A stretch of DNA of 7,866 nt from Deltaproteobacteria bacterium (lineage in GTDB: Bacteria; Desulfobacterota; Desulfobulbia; Desulfobulbales; Desulfobulbaceae). A program made the position numbers and the translations under genes. Positions 1 to 6,498 of the stretch are shown here, piece by piece. Position 1 is the first letter of the stretch. Each line of letters opens with the position of its first letter. Location: positions 1 through 7,866 of the forward strand of contig JAADIK010000061.1 in the NCBI GenBank assembly GCA_013151365.1, read 5' to 3'. The notes below the pieces were generated by a model that did not search any database, was not told where the DNA came from, and saw nothing but the letters and a program-made list of their open reading frames with translations.

Positions 1-723
1 AATACTTGCCAGGGCTTCAATGGTTTGCACCCCGGTCGCCGGCAGGTCAAAACGAAAATCCTGGTTCGGTTTCTTGAGCTTCACCACCACGGCCCCCGAG
101 CCGGCCAGGCCGCCGCCCCTGACAATGGCGGCGTCCGTACCCTCAATGGCCTCCACCGCCAGGACACTGCGCCCCCGCACCACGACGCACTGGCCGATAT
201 CGAGACGGCCGATCTCCCGAGCGATCCGCCAGCCGAAACGGATGTCCTCCAGCTGCCCGGCACCCGGTTTTTTCCTGGTCAGGACACCTTTGGGAAACAA
301 CAGGTGCTCCAGGTAGCAGGTAGAGGCAAGGATCTGAATCCCTTCATCTTCAAGGGCTCTGGCAACGGCACGAAGGATGGCGTCATCCTGACGGCTGTCG
401 ATTTTATTCCACAGGCTCAGCCCCTTCAGGTCCGGCAGCACATCCTTGAAAATCCGGGTCTTGGTGATGGTCCCGGCAAAGACGGCCTGGCGGACGCCCT
501 GGTTGTGAAAAAATTTGATAATCCGGCCGAGTTGCCCAAGCTTCACCCAACAGGTGACGTCAACGGCATCCTCGAGTTCGGGCAGGGATTCGCTCAGGTG
601 GCCGACGGCCGCGACCCTTTTTCCCCTTGCCCTCGCCGCTTCGGCAAAGAGCAGGGGAAACTGGCCGCCGCCGGCAATAAGTCCGATCACGGCATTCATC
701 GTTTTCGGCAATTCATCGGCCAT
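1..723 (-). CDS. lpxI: LpxI, UDP-2,3-diacylglucosamine pyrophosphatase (C-terminus cut by window edge)
   Basis: LpxI hydrolyses UDP-2,3-diacylglucosamine to lipid X (2,3-diacylglucosamine-1-phosphate) and UMP, the fourth step of lipid A synthesis, in lineages that lack LpxH. The reading frame is open from an ATG at 723 to base 1, giving 241 residues; the family is about 270-285, so roughly 30-45 C-terminal residues lie outside. Visible family marks are the N-terminal glycine-rich LIAGGGQFP (residues 15-23), FAGTITK near 82-88, a strong block AREIGRLDIGQ (168-178), LAVEAIEGTDAAI (188-200), and RFDLPATGVQTI (224-235). By eye, D226 aligns with the Caulobacter LpxI aspartate D225 whose mutation blocks catalysis. 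The start overlaps the lpxA stop as TGATG, suggesting translational coupling, since no good Shine-Dalgarno is visible. An in-frame ATG at 699 (residue 9) is an alternative start closer to the usual family N-terminus. Confidence 0.95.
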   Translation of the reverse strand, partial: MADELPKTMNAVIGLIAGGGQFPLLFAEAARARGKRVAAVGHLSESLPELEDAVDVTCWVKLGQLGRIIKFFHNQGVRQAVFAGTITKTRIFKDVLPDLKGLSLWNKIDSRQDDAILRAVARALEDEGIQILASTCYLEHLLFPKGVLTRKKPGAGQLEDIRFGWRIAREIGRLDIGQCVVVRGRSVLAVEAIEGTDAAIVRGGGLAGSGAVVVKLKKPNQDFRFDLPATGVQTIEALASI

Positions 724-1520
724 CAATCGTCAAGTGTGCGTTTGACCACCCCGCGTTTCGAGGTCTGGAAAAATTCAACCAGGGTCTCAACCTCGGGACA
801 GCCGGGGATCTCTTCAATGGTCTTGAGCAGGGCATCTTTCAACAGGAGCTGCGGGGAACGGAAGATGATCCTGAACGCCTGTTCCAGCTTGGCGATATTC
901 TCCCGGCTGACGCCGCTGCGCCGCAGGCCGATTTTATTGATGCCGCTGATGCGCATGCGGTTGCGCGTCCCGCTCAGAATCACATAGGGAGGAACGTCAA
1001 GGCTGATGCCGGACATGCCGCCCACATAGGTATATGGCCCGATACGGCAGTATTGATGGACGGCGACCAGGCCGCCGAGATTCACATGATCACCCAATAC
1101 CACATGGCCGGCCAGGGTCGCCACGTTGGCCATGATGACCTGGTTGCCGATCACGCAGTCATGGGCGACATGGCAGTAGGCCATAAGCATATTCCCGTTG
1201 CCGATCACCGTTTCACCCTTGCCCGCCACGGTTCCCCGGTGAATGGAAACATATTCGCGAATCAGGTTGTCGTCACCGATGATCAGCTTTGTCGGCTCGT
1301 CCCGGTAATGCATATCCTGGGGCGGCGCGCCGATGGAGGTGAAAGAGCCGATCCTGTTGCGGGCGCCGATGGAAGTCGGGCCGGAAATGACGGCATGGCT
1401 GCCGACAACGGTCTCCGGGCCGACAGTCACCCGCCCGTCGATCACGGCATAGGCGCCGATATCGGCAGTTTCATCTATTTCCGCCTGTGAATCAACCACG
1501 GCAGTGGAGTGGATGGTCAT
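723..1520 (-). CDS. lpxA: LpxA, acyl-ACP--UDP-N-acetylglucosamine O-acyltransferase
   Basis: LpxA transfers a 3-hydroxyacyl chain from ACP to the 3-OH of UDP-GlcNAc, the first step of lipid A synthesis in the cytoplasm. The 265 residues match the family length (E. coli 262). Residues 1 to about 190 are hexapeptide repeats of a left-handed beta-helix (for example DIGAYAVI, VIGNQVIM), followed by a helical C-terminus. The catalytic motif CHVAHDC places H117 and H120 at E. coli H122 and H125; H139 and H155 (GH, VHQ) match E. coli H144 and H160. G168 in VGGMSG aligns with E. coli G173, the acyl-chain ruler residue, so a long hydroxyacyl chain is favoured over C10 (inference). The residue at E. 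coli K76 is H71 here. AGGA lies about 10 bases before the ATG in the 43-bp A/T-rich gap after fabZ. The stop overlaps lpxI by one base. Confidence 0.97.
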   Translation of the reverse strand: MTIHSTAVVDSQAEIDETADIGAYAVIDGRVTVGPETVVGSHAVISGPTSIGARNRIGSFTSIGAPPQDMHYRDEPTKLIIGDDNLIREYVSIHRGTVAGKGETVIGNGNMLMAYCHVAHDCVIGNQVIMANVATLAGHVVLGDHVNLGGLVAVHQYCRIGPYTYVGGMSGISLDVPPYVILSGTRNRMRISGINKIGLRRSGVSRENIAKLEQAFRIIFRSPQLLLKDALLKTIEEIPGCPEVETLVEFFQTSKRGVVKRTLDD

Positions 1521-1563
1521 TTTTTTTATATCCTGTAATGTAATGAACGGATTCAGATATTCT

Positions 1564-2022
1564 TTAACGAAAGGCGGCCATGATCTCGGCCTCGGCCGCC
1601 AGCTGGTCGTCCACGTAGGCCTTGCCGCTCATTTTGGCGACCTTTGATTTCATCTTCAACAGTTCAAGCTTGAAGACCAGCTGATCTCCCGGCCGCACTA
1701 TCCGGCGAAAGCGGACACCGTCAAGGCCGGCGAAATAGAAGAGCTGCCCCTCAAGCACCTCCGGCGCCGAGAGATAGGCCAGGAGGCTGCCGGCCTGGGC
1801 AAGGCCTTCGAGAATAAGCACGCCCGGCATGACCGGCTCCCCGGGAAAGTGCCCCTGGAAAAAAGGCTCGTTGGCGGTCACATTTTTCAGGGCGGTGATA
1901 CTTTTCCCCTCTTCAAGCTCCAGGACCCGGTCCACCATGATAAAGGGATACCGTTGCGGCAGCATGTCGAGGATGTCTTGAATGTTAATTGGTAACTGCC
2001 GGTTTGACGACTCTGTATTCAT
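1564..2022 (-). CDS. fabZ: FabZ, 3-hydroxyacyl-[acyl-carrier-protein] dehydratase
   Basis: FabZ dehydrates 3-hydroxyacyl-ACP to trans-2-enoyl-ACP in type II fatty acid synthesis. It competes with LpxA and LpxD for 3-hydroxyacyl-ACP, which explains its usual place between their genes. The 152 residues are a full-length hot-dog fold protein (typical 140-155). The signature is DMLPQRYPFIMVDRV (19-33) followed by the active-site block FFQGHFPGEPVMPG and LILEGLAQAG, with catalytic H58 and E72. FAGLDGVRFRRIVRPGD (97-113) is also typical. The ATG overlaps the lpxD stop in an ATGA arrangement, and an AAGGA Shine-Dalgarno about 5 bases upstream lies within the end of lpxD, so this start is well supported. 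FabA is less likely because the context and the length are those of FabZ. Confidence 0.97.
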   Translation of the reverse strand: MNTESSNRQLPINIQDILDMLPQRYPFIMVDRVLELEEGKSITALKNVTANEPFFQGHFPGEPVMPGVLILEGLAQAGSLLAYLSAPEVLEGQLFYFAGLDGVRFRRIVRPGDQLVFKLELLKMKSKVAKMSGKAYVDDQLAAEAEIMAAFR

Positions 2023-3095
2023 TTTTCCTTTCCCTCGTTATTCGTTTTCTCCGCCTCATCAGAAAAATGGCGGGCAAGCTTGTCAACTTCCCGGCGCAGT
2101 CTCCTGATTTCCTTCAACATCTCCGGCAGGCGGGGATATACCGCCGCGGCCCGGCCCCATTTCTTCACGTCCATGGCCGGATAACCGCCGACCACGGAGC
2201 CGGCCGGCAGGTCGCCGTGGATACCGCTCATGCCCGCGGCCATGACCCGGTCGTCAAGATGCAGATGACCGGCCACCGCGGCTTTTCCCCCAAGCACCAC
2301 GTTCCGGCCGAGTGTCGTACTGCCGGCGATACCGACCTGGGCAACAATAATCGAATTCTCTCCCACCTCCACGTTGTGGGCGAGCTGGACCAGGTTGTCG
2401 ATCTTGACGCCGCTCCTGATCCGGGTTGTGCCGAATGCGGCCCGGTCGATGCAGCTGTTGGCCCCTATTTCCACCTCGTCATCAATCCGTACCGTGCCGA
2501 CCTGGGGTTTTCTGAGATGATGGCCGGTACCATCCGTGGCAAAACCGAAGCCGTCACTGCCGATCACCGCCCCGCTGTGGATGACCACCCGGCTGCCGAT
2601 CACGCTGCCCGCCGCGATCGTCACGTTGGCATACAACACGGTATCGTCGCCGATCAGCGAATCATTGCCGATGACCACGCCCGGATGCAGGGTGACCCGC
2701 TGCCCCAGCCGCACCCGGTCACCGAGATAGACCAGCGGTTTAATGGTTACCTCGGCCGGGACTTCACATCCGGCGCCGATATGGACCGAGGGATCTATCC
2801 CCTCTGCCGCAAAGGGAACGGCCAGGAAATAATTGTGAATAACGGCGGCCGCAAAATCCGGGTCCGGTACCCGGATAAGCGGCAGATCGAGCTCCCCGAC
2901 ACCAGGCGGGACGATACAGGCGGCGGCACGGCTGCCGGCCAGGAGCCGGGTCTGTTTCGGGCCGAGGACAAAGGTGATCTCTCCCGCGCCGGCCAGTTCT
3001 ATGGCATTGAGCCCGGAGACAACCAGTGACGGGTCCCCGACCACCTCGCCCTGAACCAGTTCGGCAAGTTCCTGTAACGTGTATGTTTTCGCCAT
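2019..3095 (-). CDS. lpxD: LpxD, UDP-3-O-(3-hydroxyacyl)glucosamine N-acyltransferase
   Basis: LpxD adds the second 3-hydroxyacyl chain, to the 2-amino group of UDP-3-O-acylglucosamine, from acyl-ACP; this is the third step of lipid A synthesis. The 358 residues compare with 341 in E. coli. Residues 1 to about 100 form the N-terminal uridine-binding domain (YTLQELAELVQGEVVGDP, then GEITFVLGPKQ). About 100-310 is a hexapeptide-repeat left-handed beta-helix with IGSDGFGFA (178-186). The catalytic histidine lies in QLAHNVEVGEN (H240, equivalent to E. coli H239), followed by GIAGST. A charged helical tail (326-358, rich in K, R and E) ends the protein and accounts for most of the extra length. 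The gap to the upstream DUF1343 stop is 63 bp. The Shine-Dalgarno (GGAAACGA) is only moderate. The stop overlaps the fabZ start by 4 bases. An out-of-frame ATG at 3111 opens a 115-codon shadow and was not used. Confidence 0.97.
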   Translation of the reverse strand: MAKTYTLQELAELVQGEVVGDPSLVVSGLNAIELAGAGEITFVLGPKQTRLLAGSRAAACIVPPGVGELDLPLIRVPDPDFAAAVIHNYFLAVPFAAEGIDPSVHIGAGCEVPAEVTIKPLVYLGDRVRLGQRVTLHPGVVIGNDSLIGDDTVLYANVTIAAGSVIGSRVVIHSGAVIGSDGFGFATDGTGHHLRKPQVGTVRIDDEVEIGANSCIDRAAFGTTRIRSGVKIDNLVQLAHNVEVGENSIIVAQVGIAGSTTLGRNVVLGGKAAVAGHLHLDDRVMAAGMSGIHGDLPAGSVVGGYPAMDVKKWGRAAAVYPRLPEMLKEIRRLRREVDKLARHFSDEAEKTNNEGKEK

Positions 3096-3158
3096 CGTTT
3101 ATCGTTTCCACTCACACTAATGTTCACGGATAGACCGAGGATCATAGCTGATCAAAAG

Positions 3159-4328
3159 TCAGGCGTAAAGCAAAACCGAGCGCCGCAAGTCTTCAAATCC
3201 GGCCAGTTCCTGCCGCCATGACCGCTCAAGTTCCAGGATATCCGTCCCCTCCTCCAGGGCCAGACGGACCTGCCGGTCGCCGAGAATCAGGTCCAGGGGC
3301 AGCCGTTCGAACTCGTATTCGTAAGGCGGATCTTTATAGGCGAACTCCTCCGGATAGAGGGTCAGCAAGGCCTGGAGCAGGGCGAGGCCGGTCCGGTACG
3401 GCCGGAAGATCGTCCGGTCGGTCACATGGATCTGGAATCCCCGGCACGGCCGGCCGGCCCATTTTCCCGAGGTGGGCTCGAACACCAGCGGCCGCATGAC
3501 ACAGCCGGGCAGACCGGTCCGGGCCAGGAAGTCTCGCACTTCGCCGTGGCGGATAAAAGGGGCGCCGACCAGCTCGAAAGGCAGCGTCGTCCCGCGGCCC
3601 TCGGAAACATTCGTTCCCTCCCAGATCACCTGCCCCGGATAGACCAGGGCCGTTGTGGGAGAAGGCATATTGGGCGAAGGAAAGACCCAGGGGAAACCGG
3701 TCTCGGGAAAAAACATCCGGCGGTGCCAACCTTCCATCCTGATCACTTCAAGATCCGCGCCGATCTTCAATTCCCGGTTGCAGAGCAGGGCCAACTCCCC
3801 GAGCGTCAAGCCGTGACGCATGGGCAGGCCGTAAAGTCCGACAAAAGAAGACCACTCGTCCTTGAGCAGATTGCCTTCAAGAGAATTGCCGCCCAGGGGA
3901 TTCGGCCGATCAAGGACCACCACCTTGCGGCCGGTTTCGGCCGCAACCTGCAGGCAGTAGACCATGGTCCAGGCAAAGGTATAAACCCGGGTCCCCACGT
4001 CGACCAGGTCCACCAGCAGGATGTCGAATGACTCGAACAGGGCCGGGTCCGGCCGGCGCTGTTCGGCATACAGGGAAAAAACCGGCAGACCGGTCGCCGG
4101 ATCGCGAGTGTGGTCCGACTCGATCATATTGTCCTGTTTTTCGCTGAAAAAACCGTGCTGGGGCGAAAAGAGGCAGGTCAGCTGCCCCGGAAACAGTTGC
4201 ATGACCAAGTCCCGGCTGTGCCTGAAGGAGCGGTCCGTCGAGGCCTGGTTACAGAGCAGGGCCAGCCGCCGGCCCCGGAATCCGGCAGGCGGCGAGAGGG
4301 CAAGTTGTTCGACTCCTATTCGTATCAA
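3159..4328 (-). CDS. DUF1343 / NamZ-like exo-beta-N-acetylmuramidase family protein, divergent motifs
   Basis: This 389-residue protein belongs to the DUF1343 family (PF07075), whose Bacillus member NamZ (YbbC) removes terminal N-acetylmuramic acid from peptidoglycan fragments. Family blocks appear in order: GRRLALLCNQAS (19-30), LFSPQHGFFS (53-62), DLVDVGTRVYTF (107-118), VVLDRPNPLGG (137-147), SFVGLYGLPMRHGLTLGELA (161-180), FPSPNMP (216-222), VYPG (229-232), and EGTNVSEGRGTTLPFE (237-252). Two departures stand out: the usual SPEHG is SPQHG (Q56), and the usual DIQDVG/DLQDVG is DLVDVG (V109). There is no signal peptide or membrane segment, so it is probably cytoplasmic, unlike secreted NamZ. 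The start is TTG, 15 bp after the glmS stop, with AGGGG about 10 bases upstream. Its N-terminus (IRIGVEQL) is where the family usually begins. Membership is secure; muramidase activity is inferred and uncertain. A role in recycling muropeptide sugar would suit its place beside glmS. Confidence 0.88.
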   Translation of the reverse strand: MIRIGVEQLALSPPAGFRGRRLALLCNQASTDRSFRHSRDLVMQLFPGQLTCLFSPQHGFFSEKQDNMIESDHTRDPATGLPVFSLYAEQRRPDPALFESFDILLVDLVDVGTRVYTFAWTMVYCLQVAAETGRKVVVLDRPNPLGGNSLEGNLLKDEWSSFVGLYGLPMRHGLTLGELALLCNRELKIGADLEVIRMEGWHRRMFFPETGFPWVFPSPNMPSPTTALVYPGQVIWEGTNVSEGRGTTLPFELVGAPFIRHGEVRDFLARTGLPGCVMRPLVFEPTSGKWAGRPCRGFQIHVTDRTIFRPYRTGLALLQALLTLYPEEFAYKDPPYEYEFERLPLDLILGDRQVRLALEEGTDILELERSWRQELAGFEDLRRSVLLYA

Positions 4329-4338
4329 GAGAATTCCG

Positions 4339-4343
4339 CCCCT
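4339..4343 (-). promoter_or_regulatory. Ribosome binding site deciding the TTG start of the DUF1343 gene
   Basis: On the minus strand AGGGG directly follows the glmS stop codon and lies 10 bases before TTG at 4328-4326. No ATG or GTG at a better position matches the family N-terminus, so the TTG start is preferred. Confidence 0.55.
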
Positions 4344-6182
4344 CTACTCCACGGTCACGCTCTTGGCCAGGTTCCGGGGCTGATCCACATCACAGCCGCG
4401 GCGGTTGGCGATCTCGTAGGCCAGGAGCTGGGCGGGAATGGTGTAGAGCAGCGGGTTCAGTTCTTCATGCACCAGGGGCAGGTACAAGACGTCATCGGTC
4501 AGGGCGGCCAGGTGCTCATCACCCTCGGTGCCGATCAGGACCAGGCGCCCCTGGCGGGCCTTGATTTCCTCGACATTGGAAATCGATTTCTTATAAACCC
4601 CGTCCTGGGGCACCAAGGCCATGACGGGCATGTCCTTGTCGATCAAGGCAATGGGGCCGTGCTTCAGTTCACCGGCGGCATACCCTTCAGCGTGGATATA
4701 GGAAATTTCCTTGAGCTTGAGCGCCCCTTCCAGGGCAATGGGGAAGTTGAGCCCCCGGCCGACAAAAAGAAAATCCCGGCTGTCGTAATAGCGCTCGATC
4801 AGCTGCCGAATCCGGCGCTGCAACCCCGGCAGCTCTTTTTCAATAACCCCGGCGATGTTGACCAGGGCGGAGCCGAGCTCCTGCAAGGTATCAGGTGCAA
4901 TGGTCCCCCTGATCCTGCCCAGATACAGGGTCAGCAAGAACAGGGCGGTCAGCTGGCTGGTAAAGGCCTTGGTCGAAGCCACCCCGATTTCCGGCCCGGC
5001 ATGGGTATAGATCACGCCGTCGGCCTCCCGGGTCATGGTAGAGCCCACCACGTTGCAGATGGTAACGACCCTTGAACCCAGTTCGGCGGCCAGCCTGGTA
5101 CCGGCCAGGGTATCCGCGGTCTCGCCGGACTGGGAGATGGCAATGGTCAGGACCCGGTCGTTCAGTAACAGCGTCCGGTACCGGAACTCCGAGGCGATAT
5201 CCACCTCCACCGGGATGCCGACCCACTTTTCAATCCAGTACCTGGCCACCAGGGCCGCATGCCAGGACGTACCGCAGGCCACCAGGGAAATACGTTCGAT
5301 CCTGTTGATCGCCGCGTCATCCAGGCCGAATTCCGGCAGAGAGATCTCCCCGGTATCCGGAACGATCCTGCCGCTGATGGTGTCGAGAATGGCCCGGGGC
5401 TGTTCAAAAATCTCCTTGAGCATGAAATGTTTAAAACCGGCTTTTTCAGCCATGGCGGCATTCCAGTCAATGGTGCGGACTTCCTTTTCACGACAAGGGC
5501 CGCCGTCAATGCTCATGATTTCATAGGTACCCGGATTCAACACCGCCATCTCGCGGTCATCAAGAAAAATGACCTGGCGGGTATAGGGCAGCAACGCCGG
5601 GACATCGGAGGCCATGTAGCAGGCATCATCGTCGATGCCGAGGACCAGCGGACTGTGATTACGGGCGGCGATCAGGGTCCCGGGCTGCCTGGACCACAGG
5701 ACCCCGAGGGCATACGAGCCCTCCACCCGGGCCAGGGTCCGGCGTACCGCGGCGGCCAGATCATCCTCAAGATAGTGCTCAACAAGATGGGCCAGCACCT
5801 CGGTATCGGTTTCCGAAGCAAAGCGGTGGCCCGCGGCCAGCAGCTCTTCTTTCAACGAACCGTAATTTTCAATAATACCGTTATGCACCACGACCAGCTC
5901 ACCGGTGCAGTCACTGTGCGGATGGGCGTTGGTCATAGTCGGCGCCCCATGGGTGGCCCAACGGGTGTGCCCCAGGCCGGTGTGACTGGAAACGCCTATG
6001 TTTTCATCCACAACCGCTTCCAGGTTCGCCAGTTTGCCCTCGGCCCGGTATTTAACCAGCCGCTTTTGATAAGAATAGACGAGACCGGCCGAATCATAGC
6101 CCCGGTACTCAAGACGCCGCAACCCTTCGAGCAGCACCGGCACGACCTTCCGGATGCCGGTATAGCCTACAATTCCGCACAT
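4344..6182 (-). CDS. glmS: GlmS, glutamine--fructose-6-phosphate aminotransferase (isomerizing)
   Basis: GlmS converts fructose-6-phosphate and glutamine to glucosamine-6-phosphate and glutamate, the committed step to UDP-GlcNAc for peptidoglycan and lipid A. At 612 residues it matches E. coli (609). The N-terminal class II glutaminase domain (about 2-220) has nucleophile C2 in MCGIVGYTG, then RGYDSAG, GHTRWATHG (71-79) and NGIIENY (101-107). The link KHFMLKEIFEQP (251-262) leads to two SIS sugar-isomerase domains, with CGTSWHA (303-309), SQSGETADT (350-358), STKAFTSQ (403-410), and GRGLNFPIALEGALKLKE with AGELKHGP (475-510). K489, E492, H508 and K607 align with E. coli K485, E488, H504 and K603. 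The C-terminus NLAKSVTVE is the family ending. AGAGGAAAC lies upstream of the ATG, about 11-15 bases away. It appears to be first gene of the minus-strand operon. No glmS ribozyme core was recognised in the leader. Confidence 0.98.
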   Translation of the reverse strand: MCGIVGYTGIRKVVPVLLEGLRRLEYRGYDSAGLVYSYQKRLVKYRAEGKLANLEAVVDENIGVSSHTGLGHTRWATHGAPTMTNAHPHSDCTGELVVVHNGIIENYGSLKEELLAAGHRFASETDTEVLAHLVEHYLEDDLAAAVRRTLARVEGSYALGVLWSRQPGTLIAARNHSPLVLGIDDDACYMASDVPALLPYTRQVIFLDDREMAVLNPGTYEIMSIDGGPCREKEVRTIDWNAAMAEKAGFKHFMLKEIFEQPRAILDTISGRIVPDTGEISLPEFGLDDAAINRIERISLVACGTSWHAALVARYWIEKWVGIPVEVDIASEFRYRTLLLNDRVLTIAISQSGETADTLAGTRLAAELGSRVVTICNVVGSTMTREADGVIYTHAGPEIGVASTKAFTSQLTALFLLTLYLGRIRGTIAPDTLQELGSALVNIAGVIEKELPGLQRRIRQLIERYYDSRDFLFVGRGLNFPIALEGALKLKEISYIHAEGYAAGELKHGPIALIDKDMPVMALVPQDGVYKKSISNVEEIKARQGRLVLIGTEGDEHLAALTDDVLYLPLVHEELNPLLYTIPAQLLAYEIANRRGCDVDQPRNLAKSVTVE

Positions 6183-6264
6183 ATCAGTTTTTTGTTTCCT
6201 CTGATTAACATGAATATTGTCTCTGTTCGCAAACGAATTTTTTCGGTCCGTGGTTCGAGATCAA

Positions 6265-6291
6265 GGCCGGCGAAAAAAATAACCGCCGGCC
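6265..6291. repeat. Perfect 8-bp GC-rich inverted repeat with 11-base loop
   Basis: GGCCGGCG at 6265-6272 is exactly complementary to CGCCGGCC at 6284-6291, with an A-rich 11-base spacer. On the minus strand this would lie in the glmS leader if transcription began above 6291, forming a stable hairpin with a T-rich loop. No U-tract follows the stem on either strand, so it is not a canonical intrinsic terminator. It could be an operator, a leader hairpin or chance in GC-rich sequence. Confidence 0.5.
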
Positions 6292-6449
6292 GGATATCCC
6301 CGGGATTATTTTTTTGCACATAACGCCGGGATCGGGCGGGAAGACCTTTTCCGAACAAGAACCAATCTGATGTCCACTCTATAAATAGTAGCACAAGAAA
6401 AACGAGATGAATACTGAAAAACCCCAAAAAACCAAGAGAAAAAATGGCT

Positions 6450-6477
6450 TTGCACGAAATAAGAAAACAGGTATCTT
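6450..6477 (+). promoter_or_regulatory. Candidate sigma-70-type promoter for pyrE
   Basis: TTGCAC (6450-6455, 5 of 6 to TTGACA) and TATCTT (6472-6477, 4 of 6 to TATAAT) are separated by 16 bases. Transcription would begin near 6484, giving a leader of about 15 bases before the ATG at 6499. A-tracts upstream could act as an UP element. An alternative -10 (TATAAA, 6479-6484) lacks a matching -35 element. Confidence 0.35.
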
Positions 6478-6498
6478 GTATAAAAAAAGTTTCAAGTT

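Larger units (their letters stand above)
6183..6498. other. Divergent intergenic region between glmS and pyrE
   Basis: These 316 bases separate two divergently transcribed genes and must hold both promoters unless glmS or pyrE is read from further away. The region is A/T-rich compared with its flanks, with A-tracts concentrated at 6398-6488. A perfect 8-bp inverted repeat sits at 6265-6291. A weak minus-strand promoter for glmS could use TTGCGA (6232-6227) and GTTAAT (6209-6204), 17 bases apart, each matching consensus at 4 of 6 positions; confidence in this is low. A minus-strand frame of 86 codons (6427-6167) runs through the region and into glmS, but it has no recognisable motif and is not called. 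Confidence 0.6.

Noticed and set aside
25..987. Long plus-strand frame of 320 codons opposite lpxI and lpxA
   Set aside because: It lies antisense to two clear genes. Its translation is rich in G, P, D and Q, with no family motif, as expected from the reverse frame of GC-rich coding DNA.
1989..3029. Plus-strand frame of 346 codons opposite lpxD
   Set aside because: It is antisense to an unambiguous LpxD. The apparent periodicity of the translation reflects the hexapeptide repeats on the other strand.
3096..3158. Promoter before lpxD (TTGATC, then TATCCG after 17 bases)
   Set aside because: The -10 element matches consensus at only 3 of 6 positions, and the gap is short enough for simple read-through within the operon.
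3426..4031. Plus-strand frame of 201 codons opposite the DUF1343 gene
   Set aside because: Antisense shadow with no motif or ribosome binding site; the minus strand carries many ordered family blocks.
6250..6266. tRNA-like T-loop sequence GGTTCGAGATC
   Set aside because: The position expected to be C61 is T, the flanking bases do not form a T-stem, and no acceptor or anticodon arms are present.
6183..6300. glmS ribozyme/riboswitch in the glmS leader
   Set aside because: I see no recognisable catalytic core, and the element is typical of Firmicutes. A covariance model search would settle it.
5259..6323. Plus-strand frame of 354 codons opposite glmS and extending into the intergenic region
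   Set aside because: Antisense to GlmS; composition is typical of a shadow frame and no domain is recognised.
6167..6427. Minus-strand frame of 86 codons with a hydrophobic N-terminus, overlapping the glmS start
   Set aside because: It spans an A/T-rich spacer including the inverted repeat, has no motif or good Shine-Dalgarno, and overlaps glmS by 16 bases. A real leader protein cannot be excluded, but nothing supports it.
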